This document shows positions 1-11,191 of a DNA stretch of 64,000 bases, in pieces. The notes under the pieces were generated by a model. The model did no database searches, had not been told where the DNA came from, and worked only from the letters and a program-made list of their open reading frames with translations. Both the position numbers and the translations under genes were made by a program. Source of the stretch: Sanguinoderma infundibulare (Eukaryota; Basidiomycota; Agaricomycetes; Polyporales; Polyporaceae); assembly GCA_032821775.1 (NCBI GenBank), contig JAVLRN010000002.1, forward strand, positions 310,001-374,000, read 5' to 3'. Within the stretch, counting starts at the first letter, position 1. Every line of letters starts with the position of its first letter.

Positions 1-68
1 CAGGTTGTACATGTGAAAACAAAGAGGACGAAGGCATATAATCAGATTAAAGGTCTCGAGTAACATAC

Positions 69-2134
69 CTGACAATGGGGGAACCTGTTGCGGGAGGAGA
101 GCCTCCCCACGCTCCGAGCCGGAGTCCAGTTCTTCAGGGGGTACACGCGCGGTATCGGCACGCACGAACTCCGATGGCATGGTGCTAGCATTGACGTACC
201 TTACTGGGCGATCGTCCTTCCTCGGGCTGCAGGACCGAGACGGGGAGTGGGCCACCGGAGCCTCATTCGTCAAGGGCCCGTCGTCGTCGAGCTGAGATCC
301 GCAATGAATTGGAACTTCGGAGCCGGAAGCTTGCAGATGACGGTCCGTATCCGGCAGCCCATGAGACCCGCTCTCTTCGACAAGGTCATTCGGAGCATCT
401 TGCATGGAGACCTCCGGTTGTTCGATATCCAACGCATGTGAGATGCGATCGACGTCGACGGTGAGCTCCGTAGCGAAAGTATCATCTGCCATATCAACAT
501 CCATGTCGACCTCGGACGTGATTCGAGGGGGCGCGGCAGAAGAGAGGGTCGGGGGCAGGGAACTCGGAACATTCATGGGGCGAGGAGATGATACAATGGC
601 GGAAGGACCAACAGACAGCATGGGCGAGTGCGAGTGGGCTCCCCCAATTGGAAATGAGGCCAGAGCAGTCCCAGCACGAGGGGAGGGGGGATCACGAGGT
701 GGAGGGGGACCCTTTTTGCGCATGTTTGCATCATATAGATTGTACTGGTCGGAGAACCACTGCGGAGGATACTGGGAAGGAGCCTCTTCCCCGGGGGAGA
801 AGGGAGGTGAAGGGTATTGCTGGGGATCGTTGAGCGTGCACCAGTAGACCCAGGCGAGGTAGGCCGCGGTGCTTGGGTGAGAAGCATGGACAGTAAGGGA
901 GCACTTAGTCCTGCCCTTGTGGCACGCATGGCAGCTGGATGACACGAGAGGACAGAGATAACACGGGCGAGACGCGGTGGAGCAGCTTTTACATGAAGCA
1001 GGCTGGAGGAACATGATAAGATGCAGTTGTATATATGATGATAGCACATGATGTACGTGCAGAAGCCATTCCCAGCGCACTTTCTCCTCCGGCAAGACGT
1101 ACTTGTCCGGAAACGACTGAGGCTGAGTGTGCTCTGTCACCTTTCCCTTCGTCTGCGCGATCGATGGCTCCGGAGCCTTGAGAGCCACTGCCGCAACAGC
1201 CTTCCCCTTGCCCTTGGCCTTGGATGAGGTAGCCTTCGGAGATGGGGGAGCGAGAGGCGCGATGTCGACGTCGACGGCCACGGCTGCGCGGGGCGCACTA
1301 CTTGCACCTCGCGCACGACTTGCAGATCGAGCGCGACTTGCAGATCGAGCGCGACGAGGCATGGAGTTCCCTCCGATGGAGGTGGCTGGAGCTGCACTGG
1401 GCTCCGCCACAGCGCTAGCGGGCGACTGCGAGGTCGGCCTGGGAGGGACTCGAACGGGAAGCAAAATGTATGGGCTCCCTGTACTGTTGGCCTTCTTCAT
1501 ACCTCCGGGGACTATACGTTGATCAAGGGACGTTGCGGACTGATTGGGCCGCTGGATAGGCTCTTGATGGCCCATAGATGGCTGTGCGGCAGCTTGCTTC
1601 ATCTGCGGCGCGCCCGATGTCACAGGTGGGGCTGATGAGGGGTATGCGTGGGCGTGAGTGTTTTTTCTATCACCAGAAAAGACGAGGTGCGCACCTGAGG
1701 CCTCATAAACCCACCACCTGTTTGGTAGCTCCTCCTCGCGGAGAAGCCCAACGTCTCCTTGATCATCCGGTGTGAAGGGAAGCTTGGGAAGACCCGGGGG
1801 GGGGGCTGAGGGATGGGTGGCCGACGTCGACGGGTGCGATGGACTCAATGTTAATGAGCGCGCGACGTTCTCGATGGGCGGAGTTACTCTCCCAGATGGC
1901 GCCCATCGCGAGCCTCGGAAGGCGACTGAAGCGCGACCTTGCAAGCCGCTGGGTAAGAGTAGCGAGAGTGTGGCGAAAGCGAGTGTCCCAGCTCTGGCGG
2001 TGAGGGGAATCAAGGCGGGGTTTTGCGGCCCATGCGAAGTGCAATTCACTTGCGAGCCTCCGGACGTCTTGAATCTCTTCCGGAGTCGGCGCGGGAGGCG
2101 GTTGTTTTTTCTGAGTGGTTCCGCGAGTGGACAT
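69..2134 (-). CDS. Cys-cluster hypothetical protein, 3' end off the left edge
   Basis: The start is the ATG at 2134. Exon 1 encodes a charged helical N-terminus (begins MSTRGTTQKKQ, contains DVRRLASELHFAW). After an unresolved region near 1640-1790, a long open frame runs leftward through a Ser/Ala/Pro-rich linker. A clean intron (1003-1056) follows, then a cluster of seven cysteines with spacing C-x2-C-x6-C-x2-C-x6-C-x2-C-x6-C at about 890-1000. This resembles a fungal Zn2Cys6-like binuclear cluster, which usually suggests DNA binding. An acidic, Ser-rich tail continues to a good donor site (GTATGT on the minus strand) at 68, so the gene continues outside the window. It is divergent from the gene starting at 2408, with 273 bp between the starts. 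A similar cysteine pattern occurs in the gene at 37331-39353. The function is unknown; the zinc-cluster reading is an inference from cysteine spacing. Confidence 0.6.
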
Positions 2135-2407
2135 GATGGCAAGATATGTGGTGGGATGGAGTGGAGGTGCAGGCAAACTGCCTGGCGATCAGAGCATGGT
2201 GGTCTGCAGGTCCGCCACGGTCCGGGGCCTCCCGGACGCCGGTCCCGGTGGCACATCCGACCAGGATATCTGTTCTGTGTTCTGCCTGTTGCCATTCCTC
2301 GTGTGAGTCGAAGTTCGCGTGGTCGGTCTACCAGAGTGGTGAGTTAACTTCGGAACTTTCAAGCAACGCGATGACGTACTGATCGTATATTTTAGCTTGA
2401 TCCATAC

Positions 2408-3443
2408 ATGGGGAGTAAACAACGCCGTTCAAAGCGCCCACGAGGGGACGTTGATGAAGGCCCAGCTGCAGAGGGTTCGTGGTCACCGGTGCTTCGTTAC
2501 TGACTGATTTATGACGTGAATTAATCTATAGGCTCAGAAAGTCGGGTGTCTGTCAAGCGCGTGCGTTTGACACTGCCCACACCCCCCCGCATGCGCCCGG
2601 ACACTGTGGTGGTCGAAGATACCGAAGACAGACTGAACATACCGGATGGCCAGTCGTCGGGTCGCGAAACTAGGTAAATATGCGTTCTGATTCATGAGCC
2701 GGCGGGATTATAATTTGTATTGTTCATGGACAGTGAGGAGTGGGCCAACATATCCGCGATGGTCATGTACAGCTCAGACTCCGACCCGGGTGACGGCGAC
2801 GGCTCTCCTTCGGAGCCCCCGGCTTCGACAACAGACCGCCAATCCGCATTCGTGGATTACGGGTGTGATAGCTTGGCTGGCGTGTTGCGTGACAAAGACA
2901 GCTGCGACCCTCAGCTCGCGACATCAATGTTGGTGGATTACGGGACGGATGAAGACCTCGACGAGAATGCCGGCGCAACAGATACTGCAAGCGTATGCCC
3001 CGGAGCTCCGGATGGGGCTCCCAGCCGAGGAATAGATGCTAGGTATGTGATCATTAAGCGTTTTAGGTTGTCACCATGTTAGTGACCCGAGGAGGCCTAG
3101 CTTTTCGCTTTTAGGTAATATGTCATCTCCAGAGGAGATATCGAATCCGGAACTTCCGGCCACCAGTCTTGCTCTGGAGCCTTTCGCGCAAGAGGGGTAC
3201 ATGGACAGACATAGGGACGACGTGCTCCGGTATCTTCGGGAGCAGCAGGCAGAGCTATCCGCTGACGTTGCCGAGTTGGAAGCGCTCGATACTCGGATGC
3301 GCACTGCTCGTTCTGCAGCCCTCAGTTACGCACCTGAACACTGGGGAGCATACGGCGTTATCGTTACGTCGAGAGCCCACATAGCCATGACCATCTGGAG
3401 TACATTGGAGACGGGGTTGGCAGAGGATGGAGAAGATCGCTGA
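2408..3443 (+). CDS. Hypothetical acidic nuclear-type protein, four exons
   Basis: I assembled four exons that stay in frame across three GT...AG introns. The ATG at 2408 opens a basic stretch (SKQRRSKRPRG), which looks like a nuclear localisation signal. It is followed by a Pro/Arg-rich segment and an acidic Ser/Asp-rich middle (YSSDSDPGDGDGS). A helical C-terminus (LREQQAELSADVAELEALD) is likely coiled coil, and the stop is at 3443. The product is about 275 residues. I do not recognise a catalytic domain. It is transcribed away from the Cys-cluster gene at 2134, so the 273-bp gap may be a shared promoter. Proteins of this style are common orphan families in Agaricomycetes; a role in chromatin or in a mobile element is possible but not shown. 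Confidence 0.6.
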
Positions 3444-3660
3444 GACAGAGGAGCATCGCGGACTTGACATGCATAGCTACCTATATTACAATGTTGCACG
3501 TGGGGGGTGGACGTTTTTACCACCTCCGGACTCCTTCTGTTTCCAATGTGACCATGGCTGGCAACTGATGATTGATTTTATTTGCGTTCCACCTCGCGCT
3601 ACTACTTACATCTCACCCCAGTATCTACTTATGTCCAGCGAAGAATTAGTACGTTTGTGC

Positions 3661-4520
3661 GTACAAACCGTGCACGGCCGGGCGCAGACAGCCGCCGCAG
3701 ATGCCATCCGACCGCTCCCGACCTGGGTGAGGGATCACGAACTACTGCACTGCAATAAACGTGTCCGGAAGAATAAAATGTCAGTCGGAGTCGTCGGATG
3801 ACGCAGACAAAGGTCGGACAGTCGAGGTGCACACATACCTGTAATACGACCTCGCATCCCGGGCGGGTGACATCTGTGTGTACGAACCGTGCACGGCCGG
3901 GTGCCGACAGCCGCCACAAATGCCATCCGACCGGTCCCCACCCCGGTCAGGGATCCCACACTGCTGTCCTGCAATAAACGTGTCTGGAAGAATAAAAAGT
4001 TAGTCGGAGCCGTCAGACGACGCAGAAAAAATATTCGGAGAGTCGAGGTGCGCACATACCTGTAATACGACGTCGTATCCCGGGCGGGTGACATTTGCCA
4101 GTACGAACCGTGTACGGCCGGATGCAGAGGGTACCCACGAATGCCATCCGGCCGGTCCCCCCCCGATGAGGGATCACGAACTTCTGTACTGCAATAAACG
4201 TGTCCGGATGAATAAAATATCAGTAACTTGAGCGGTCAGAGCACACAGAGAATTTTCGGAGAGTCGAGGTGCACACATAACTAGAATACGAGATCGCAAC
4301 CCGGGCGGGTGACATCTGTGTGTACGAACCACGCACGGCCGGACGCAGACAGCCGCCACGAACGCCATCCGGCCGGCCCCCCCTCCCGTCAGGCAGCATG
4401 ACCTAGTGTGCGGCAATACATGTGTTCAGAAAAATGAAATGTCAGTCGGAGAGTCGACGTGCGCACATACCTGTTTTGGGACGTCGCATCCAGGGCGGGT
4501 GACATTTGCGAGTACCAGTC
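3661..4520. repeat. Tandem repeat, ~220-bp unit, four copies plus a partial
   Basis: The phrase GTACGAACCGTGCACGGCC or a close variant starts at 3661, 3880, 4101 and 4322, a spacing of 219-221 bp. A diverged partial unit follows near 4512. Each unit also carries an ATAAACGTGTCCGGA block and a CGGGCGGGTGACAT block in the same order. The copies differ at roughly 10-20% of positions and contain no conserved reading frame. Short open frames inside the array are shadows of the repeat. Confidence 0.85.
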
Positions 4521-4680
4521 GCCTCACTATTAAAGACCTATTGAGTTGCTCAAATTAATAATTGTGCAAATGGACCCTAGTAATCGAACATGCGACCGAG
4601 GGTATTGCAGAGCAGACACCCCAGTCGTGCTATTGAGCACGGTTCATCTAGAAAAAAACATGCTACAATTGTGGTTCAGG

Positions 4681-4758
4681 ACCGTGGTGGGAATCGAACC
4701 CAGAGCTTCACGAGTGCAGGTAGCGCTCATGAAGACGCATAGACCACTACGCCACGGC
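4681..4758 (-). other. tRNA-like Pol III unit (pseudo-tRNA or SINE head)
   Basis: On the minus strand there is a perfect A box (TGGCGTAGTGG) and a perfect B box (GGTTCGATTCC). A GCCGTGG/CCACGGT acceptor-like stem closes the ends, and a run of seven T lies about 25 nt downstream (A-run at 4652-4658 on the plus strand), where a Pol III terminator would be. The centre forms a nine-pair hairpin that does not give a standard seven-base anticodon loop, and the acceptor register does not fit the A box. I therefore read it as a degenerate tRNA or the head of a tRNA-derived SINE rather than a working tRNA gene. Confidence 0.5.
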
Positions 4759-6119
4759 AGCTTGTAGCAGTAACACTATTAAGTCACGCACATTATGAAA
4801 TGTGTCAACAGACTTCGATAGCCAGGCGGTTTGTACCACGATGAATATCGCTCAGATGGGTGACAGGCATGAGCATGTATATGAAATGGGCGAGAAGAAA
4901 TTCAATGTTAGTTGACATGTGCTCCGGAGTGGGCAGATCCAGTCCCGGACCCTCCCCGGTGTAGCACTGCTATGTAACATGCGACTTCCAATGAATACTT
5001 ACTTTAAATAATACATCACACTCCGGGCGGTCAGCTGGTGCGAATGTCGATGCCGCACGGCCGTGGCTAACCAGTCATGGGAAATGCCATGCGGCCGGTC
5101 ACCGGAGAGGGAATGCCTGAGGTATGGCGGACTGAGGAAGGTGATGCCTACTGCCAGCAAGCCTAACGGCAACAGAGCATAATGTCATTCAGCCGGAGTA
5201 CACCAATCAAGCAGAAGCGCTCCGGCGCCCTGGAAGAGATGCATACCTGTATTAAAGGTTGCACTCCGGCCGGCGAGTACATGTACGAGGCTACGCTGCA
5301 CGGCCGGACGTCACTACTCGCCTGGTATGCGGTGCCGCGGATAGTACTCCGGAGAATCCATGTAGGTTCGTGAACTCCGATGGATGGAACCCAGCCACAG
5401 AAATATTAGTATGGCTCTGCAAAAAGCGATAAGTATACCTGCGTTAACAGTTGCATGCCGGCCGGCCGATGCATGTGTATGGCTATGCCACCCGGCCGGA
5501 AAGCAGTATTTGCCCGCATAGCTGACATACATACAGCAAATGCAGCGAGGCAACATTAATGGTCCCATAAACTAGACATCAGTAACTACGAGCAGGAACC
5601 AAAAACAAGGCGATCCGAGGTCTGATTGCTGAGATATGGCGACCCCTCCTCCTCCCGGGGAGGACAGGATCGCAATATCTGGGCAACCAACAGTAGCATC
5701 ATTACAATCAAGGGCTCGCTGGCACCAGATAAAAATCACGATTCCAACCCACCCTTCAGCGCACAATTATGTGAAGAATTGGTGGAGATATGGGCAGATG
5801 TTTCCATACCTAGGGCCCCTATTGCATCTCCGATAGTCGGGTAACTGCTCCTCATATCAATGCGCACTGAAGCAAATTTGAATGGTAGATTTAATTGGCA
5901 CCTATCAGGGGTGAAAACAGCGATGGTACACCCCTAGAACATGGATTATATCAGTACTGCTCGGCCGGTGGATAGTCTTGATAATATCAGAACTGCTCGG
6001 CCGGTAGACAGTCTCGACTACAGTCCAAAGGCCGGCCCCGACCGGCCCAACAGCACTTATATCATTTTATCCCCGCCGGCTGACCAGCATATACAGTGTA
6101 CTACGTTGGAATTGTGTGA
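4759..6119. other. Repeat-rich intergenic stretch
   Basis: I see no convincing gene here. Diverged fragments related to the 220-bp repeat recur around 5030-5130, 5210-5310 and 5440-5510, each carrying GGCCGG cores. At 5951-6022 there is a 36-bp tandem duplication (TCAGTACTGCTCGGCCGGT followed by a close copy). The remainder (5520-5940) holds no recognisable signal. Confidence 0.5.
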
Positions 6120-8396
6120 TGTATAGCCCTTCCCCACTGCGAGTCCGCGTCCCGGCACCGCTTCAAACTCAAAGCCAAGGCATGTCCCAAACGCCTCAGC
6201 AAGATGACCCCGCCGCGCCCATGCGTGTCCCGCACGGGACAGTTTCTGCGTCAGGCTCAGTGCCGCAGCGTCTGGGCATGAGCCAGTCGATAGGCGCACC
6301 TGCATCCGACGGGACACAACACAAGGTCCCGAGCCGGCCTCAGACCGCGACACCAATGCAGCAGGGTGCGGGGTTGGCAGGATACCCTCCTATTGCACCC
6401 GCTCCTGTCTCTGCCACGGTGGGCCCCAGCTCGCCCCTCATCGGCGTGAAGTGCAAGGCATCCGAGAGTGAGGCTTCTGCGCCTCGTCTGCACCCGCACC
6501 TTCGACTTCGACACTGGCGCCGTCTGGCACACCCACACCTGCGCCGCCGATGGCCCGCAAACAGAGCAGGATGGACATCACTGGAATGGGCATCACGGGC
6601 AACATCAGTCCCGCGCCTGGCTACCAGCACCACCAGCACCAACACCAGAGCCAGAGCCAGAGCTCGCTCATGGGCGGCGCGGACGGAGGAATGACACCTC
6701 CCTTGGTAGTGCCATGCGCGAACCAATGTCGAGGCCAGAGCGGAGACACGGCTGCGGGCATGAATCTGGGAATGAACCTCGGGATGGGCCCGTGGCCGGG
6801 TGGTGGTGCGCCCAACGTGAACACGAGCCTGAGGGGCTGGAGGGCCTGAGGAGCAGGAGGCGGATCGCGGGGGCGAAGTGGTATCTGACGGGGTTGAAGA
6901 GCCGGAAGGAGAGGCATATGAAGGATAGGAAGAGGATTGGGAAGAGGGAGGGCTTGAGGCTGTGAGTGTCTCTTATATCTGTTTTTATGTTTTTGTGTGG
7001 GCTTGGGCTGATGAGGCATGGTGGACCGCAGGCCGAGGAGGATATCGGACGAGGATGCGCAGAGGCCGGAGCAGCTCGTGCCGATTCGACTGGAGTTCGA
7101 CGTCGATGCGCACAAGATGCGGGATACCTTCGTGTGAAACTTGAACAGTGAGTAGCGTTGGGTGGGTATATGCGCGATGGATTGGCTGATGTCCGAACAT
7201 AGACCCGATAATCACCCCCAAGATATTCGCCCAGTCCGTTGTCGTTGACTACTCGCTCGCACTGAGTTACCACGCCGTCATCACAAAGTCTATGCAAGAG
7301 CAGCTCAGCGACTAGAAGGCGCACTCGGCCACGTTTGGCGAGGACAGCATCATGATCGACAAGACCGAGGATGTCATCAAGGGCAGGTTCTCGGACGAGG
7401 AGGTGCCGTGAGGCGTGGCGGAAGCACGTTCGCTCGAAGGCTCTGTACAAGATGCCCAGCCCGCCGGACCTGTGCACTCGCAAGCGGAGGAAGGTCATCA
7501 AGGATGAGGCGGTCGAGCAGCCCAATGGCCTTGCATCCACCACTGGGGACGTACCCATGACGGTCGACGATTTCGAGGAAGATGAAAGCTTGATGCACAA
7601 AGACCTGGGTATCTTGGTGAAGGTGCGTTCGCAATGTTGTTTCATCGCGCGGGGGATAGTTGGTTGATCTTTTGGTCCCGCATTGCGCCGTGCACAGCTC
7701 GACATCATTGTTGGCTCGTACAAACTCGAAGATCAGTTCGAGTGGGATCTCGAGAACGTCGATCCAACCCCCGAGCAGTTCGCTGAGATCTACTGCACAG
7801 ATCTCGGTCTTAGCGATGAGTTCAGGTGAGCGATTTGCCTTCAGCCTTCCTCGTCCTTGCTCGTGACGGACACTGAATGCTATCTCTGAAGGACATCGAT
7901 CATGCACTCTATTCGCGAGCAGGTCCGGATCTACCAGAAATCGCTCTTCCTCGTGGGCCACCCCTCAGACGGGTCTGCAGTGCAGGATGACGATCTGCGA
8001 ATGTCGCTCCTGCCATCGCTCACGTCCAGCGCGCGCTCGATGGAGCAGGTCAGCGTGTTCACGCCGCAGCTCAACTACCTCAGCGAGAGTGAGCTCGAGA
8101 AGAACGAGAAGGACCGTGAGAGGGAGCTCGTGCGCCACAAGAGAAAGATGACCGGTGGACGGCAGGGCGTCGTGCTTCCCGATCGCGAGGCTCCCAAGAC
8201 GTACCGCACTCCTGCCATTGGCTTCCCTGAAATCTCTCCTGCGGCTCTTGCGCTTGCCGCTGCCACTGCAGCGCCAACATCTCATCGTGCGGCTGCCGCC
8301 ACCGCGTCGGTCACGATCGCGAACATGGTGTGTTGGAGAACAAGGACACCCGCTCGAAAACAACCTTCGCATTCACATCATTTTATCAATGTATAA
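6120..8396 (+). pseudogene. Decayed SFH1/SNF5-family remodeller subunit
   Basis: The middle and C-terminal parts match the SNF5/INI1 family, the core subunit of SWI/SNF and RSC chromatin remodellers. Recognisable blocks are LVPIRLEFDVDAHKMRDTF, KAHSATFGEDS, LDIIVGSYKLEDQFEW and REQVRIYQKSLFLVGHP. A Gln/Gly/Pro-rich N-terminus precedes them from about 6120. The copy is broken. RDTFV is followed by TGA where the family has Trp (near 7135), QLSD is followed by TAG (near 7313), and frame changes are needed near 6470-6870 and 7400. At least four introns remain with good boundaries (for example GTGAGTGTC...CGCAG near 6963-7034), so this is a DNA-level duplicate and not a retrocopy. A functional copy should exist elsewhere in the genome. 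Confidence 0.85.
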
Positions 8397-8645
8397 TAGT
8401 AGTTCATGGCGTAGCAGACAGACTATGGAAAATTAGAAACAATCAATACTACACGTACTTGCGTTCAAATCAGTCTTGGTGAATCAATGAAATTGGTGAA
8501 GCCCGGGGGCTCTTCCTGATGGGCCATGGCAAGCTGGGTGCCATCCGGAACACGGCAGAAACCATGGATTGTATTGAGGTGAAATGACAGGCGGTCACTA
8601 CCTACATCACTACCTGGCCTTGGGCTGAGATAGTCGGCTGTCCCA

Positions 8646-9932
8646 ATGTGGAGCAGAGCTGGTAGCCAGCCTGATTTCGGGTATGGGGAAACAGGTGGCA
8701 TGGGGCTGGTGTTCAGATGGGATCAGCTGGGGGCCCAGCCGTCGTCAAGCTGGCGCACCTATCTGGACAACAGCTTTCCGGAAAATGGGCGTGTACTTAA
8801 CTCTCCTGTAGGCTCCGGGGACTGGACTGAGCTAAGCTGGCTCTCGGAGGCAGCTCACCCAGCCTTGCCCGTAGTCCCCAGGACTCCAATGGACTCCCTC
8901 GAAGACATCTTTAGGCTTTGGGGTTTGCCTCTCCAAGAGCCCTCGGCTCCCTCCAGTAATCCACTGAGCCCTCCTGTGATGCCTCCGAAGCAGGTGTTCC
9001 AGCTGGGCGACCACACCCTTCGACTGCTCAACGAGGCCTGCAACAACCTGCAAGACGTCGAGAAGCTGGCCGGAGTCGCTCGGAGCTTTGCTGTCCTGCT
9101 CCGCAAGCTGTCTGACGATGCCAGAGAGCGTCAGGAGAATGCCCTCCGGGTTTCTCCCCACCTGACGTCCTTCCAAGAGGTGCTCCAAACTTGCTACCTT
9201 CACATCCAAGCCACCATCAAAGACATTGCAGACATGGCCGAGATTGTCGCAGCCCTCAGCGAGCATATCAGCATGCTTGCGTCTTCCTTCCGAAATGTCC
9301 CCACCGTCCCAGTCAGATGGTCAGCCCTCGTCAAAATGCTCAAGGTATTGCAATGCCTCCAGGGGCTCATTCTCAAGCTTCGCACTGCAAATGACGAGGG
9401 AGCCAATGCGGCACATCCTGATCTCACCAACCTCGACAACCTGGTGGATGTGCTCCGTGTGCTCCAAGTCCACCTTGATGCAGTTCCGTGGCACACTGTC
9501 AAGGACGACCACCTGGAGGTGTTCGACCTGCAGGCCTCCGTGGGCACAGAACTCAAGCACTTCAGGTCCACAATGGCCGGGCCCACCCAATGCGTCACCA
9601 AGCTGCTCGCAGCGGGCATCGAGGATGATTTGAATGCCCTCCAGAATGGTGTCTGCGATATCCTGGCCACGGTTGTTGAAGGTGTGGCGTGGCTTCGGAG
9701 CCACATTACCACGATGACCACCATCTCTGGGGAGGTCTCAAGCAGTGTGACGGAGCTCACTGTCCGTGTCGACCGATTGGAGGAGCATGCCATGCACCCC
9801 AGCACTGGCCGCATTGGTCATTTGCCACCATTGCCCCCGACCGAGGCCTTGAAGCAACTTGAAGACCGAATCAGCACTCTCGAACGCAGCCAAGAGGAAG
9901 CACTCGACGAATGGGTGGATGGTTGTGTGTGA
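8646..9932 (+). CDS. Unidentified helical protein, 428 residues
   Basis: A single uninterrupted frame runs from 8646 to 9932. An in-frame Met at 8889 (MDSLEDIFRLWGL) is an alternative start. From about residue 110 the sequence is strongly helical and coiled-coil-like. It includes LRLLNEACNNLQDVEKLAGV, LAGVARSFAVLLRKL and a C-terminal LKQLEDRISTLERSQEEAL. The middle is Leu/Ala/Val-rich without a clear signal peptide or membrane span. I do not recognise a family. It sits between a pseudogene and mobile-element genes, so it may be element cargo or an orphan host gene. The length of the open frame and the regular codon use argue that it codes. Confidence 0.6.
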   Translation: MWSRAGSQPDFGYGETGGMGLVFRWDQLGAQPSSSWRTYLDNSFPENGRVLNSPVGSGDWTELSWLSEAAHPALPVVPRTPMDSLEDIFRLWGLPLQEPSAPSSNPLSPPVMPPKQVFQLGDHTLRLLNEACNNLQDVEKLAGVARSFAVLLRKLSDDARERQENALRVSPHLTSFQEVLQTCYLHIQATIKDIADMAEIVAALSEHISMLASSFRNVPTVPVRWSALVKMLKVLQCLQGLILKLRTANDEGANAAHPDLTNLDNLVDVLRVLQVHLDAVPWHTVKDDHLEVFDLQASVGTELKHFRSTMAGPTQCVTKLLAAGIEDDLNALQNGVCDILATVVEGVAWLRSHITTMTTISGEVSSSVTELTVRVDRLEEHAMHPSTGRIGHLPPLPPTEALKQLEDRISTLERSQEEALDEWVDGCV

Positions 9933-11191
9933 GCTTTCCTGGAGGGGTGCGGTCTCAATGACTCTGCACTCCGGGCATTGGGTGAGCACATCGTTTGGGC
10001 CTAAACAGGCTGGGGGGGTGCACTGACTGGCAGTGGGTGCACCACTTTGGACATTGGGTTTGCATTCGGAAGGAGTGGCCCCTCCCCCATGTAGTATTGA
10101 ATGTCAGCATCATATACTTTCGCAATCTTCATTGTTATCCCACTCTCACTGTGTGCTCAAAGATATGGCCATGGGAACTCGGCTTCAATCTCCCACCGGG
10201 GACCTGTCTTACATCAATCGCATCACTCTCACTGCAGCCTCTGGCCCCCGGCATCCGGGTTGGGCATATGTAGCGAATGGCGTGGGTATACCCGCGGGTG
10301 TGGGCAGCCATACCCACACCCGTACCCACGATATACCCACGGGTATACGTGGGTACGGGTACGTATGGCGGGTGTGATGGGTGTCGTGGGTTTGGGTCGA
10401 TATGGCGGGTTTACAGGTTTCCTCCCTACCCGAGACACTACTCAGTTTCTAGATGAATGCAGCACAGGACTGTTTGAATGGTGGACCCTTTCCCTGTCGA
10501 GCCTGGATGCAGAGCTTTTAACACGAACTCGTTTTGATCTCCATTGAGCAAACCTCATGCACCCGAGCGTGTTTACGACGTATCCGAGCAGGTACAGGCA
10601 TGCAAAAAGGTCAACAGGCTCACTGAGACAACACCTCGGCAATGTGGTCCCATCCCTCAGTTTGTTTGAGGAGCTGGCCTCGGCAGACATGGAGCAGGAT
10701 GAGATGCATATGGAGGTGGAGGGTGGAACTCAACCAGCAAAAAATTTTCATTATATTTCAGACAGCATGTCCAACACCACTGGCGGACTTCTACAGGTGT
10801 CACCGCAGCAAGTCCTTCATGTTCGGCAGGCAACCCCCTCAAGCTGTCTGAGAGCACCGGGACACGGCACACACCGAGCGTGGCGGTGGCAGGTATGTAC
10901 ATATGGGTACGGGTTTGGTGCAGGTATCCCCCGTGGCCACCCGCACCCATACCCGCACCATTCGCTAGGCATATGTCATGGGTGCCGGGACCATCTCACT
11001 GTGCTTTTGATGGAGTGCCCATCGGGATCCGCCTCTCTGCTCCTCCGGACAATGCTCCAGAGGGCATGACCGTCTTGAAGGGCTGACGGCATGGTCACCC
11101 AGTTTGTCCCGCTTCATAGTCACCTCTAAAATGATTCGCATTACCGACATTCAGAATACAGGCGACTAGACAACAACTACACCCGGGCTGA
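9933..11191. other. Gene-poor interval with GGGTAC/GTACCC repeat patches
   Basis: No supported gene. Two patches, 10263-10385 and 10893-10965, are built of GGGTACGGGT/ACCCGTACCC-type words in both orientations, so each can fold on itself. The rest is unremarkable. Confidence 0.5.

Noticed and set aside
6668..7723. A 351-codon open frame on the minus strand
   Set aside because: It lies antisense to the SNF5-like pseudogene, whose plus-strand frames match a known family. Its own protein is Arg/Ser/Pro-rich without any domain.
10263..10385. Telomeric repeat
   Set aside because: The words vary, run in both orientations and do not form TTAGGG-type tandem units.
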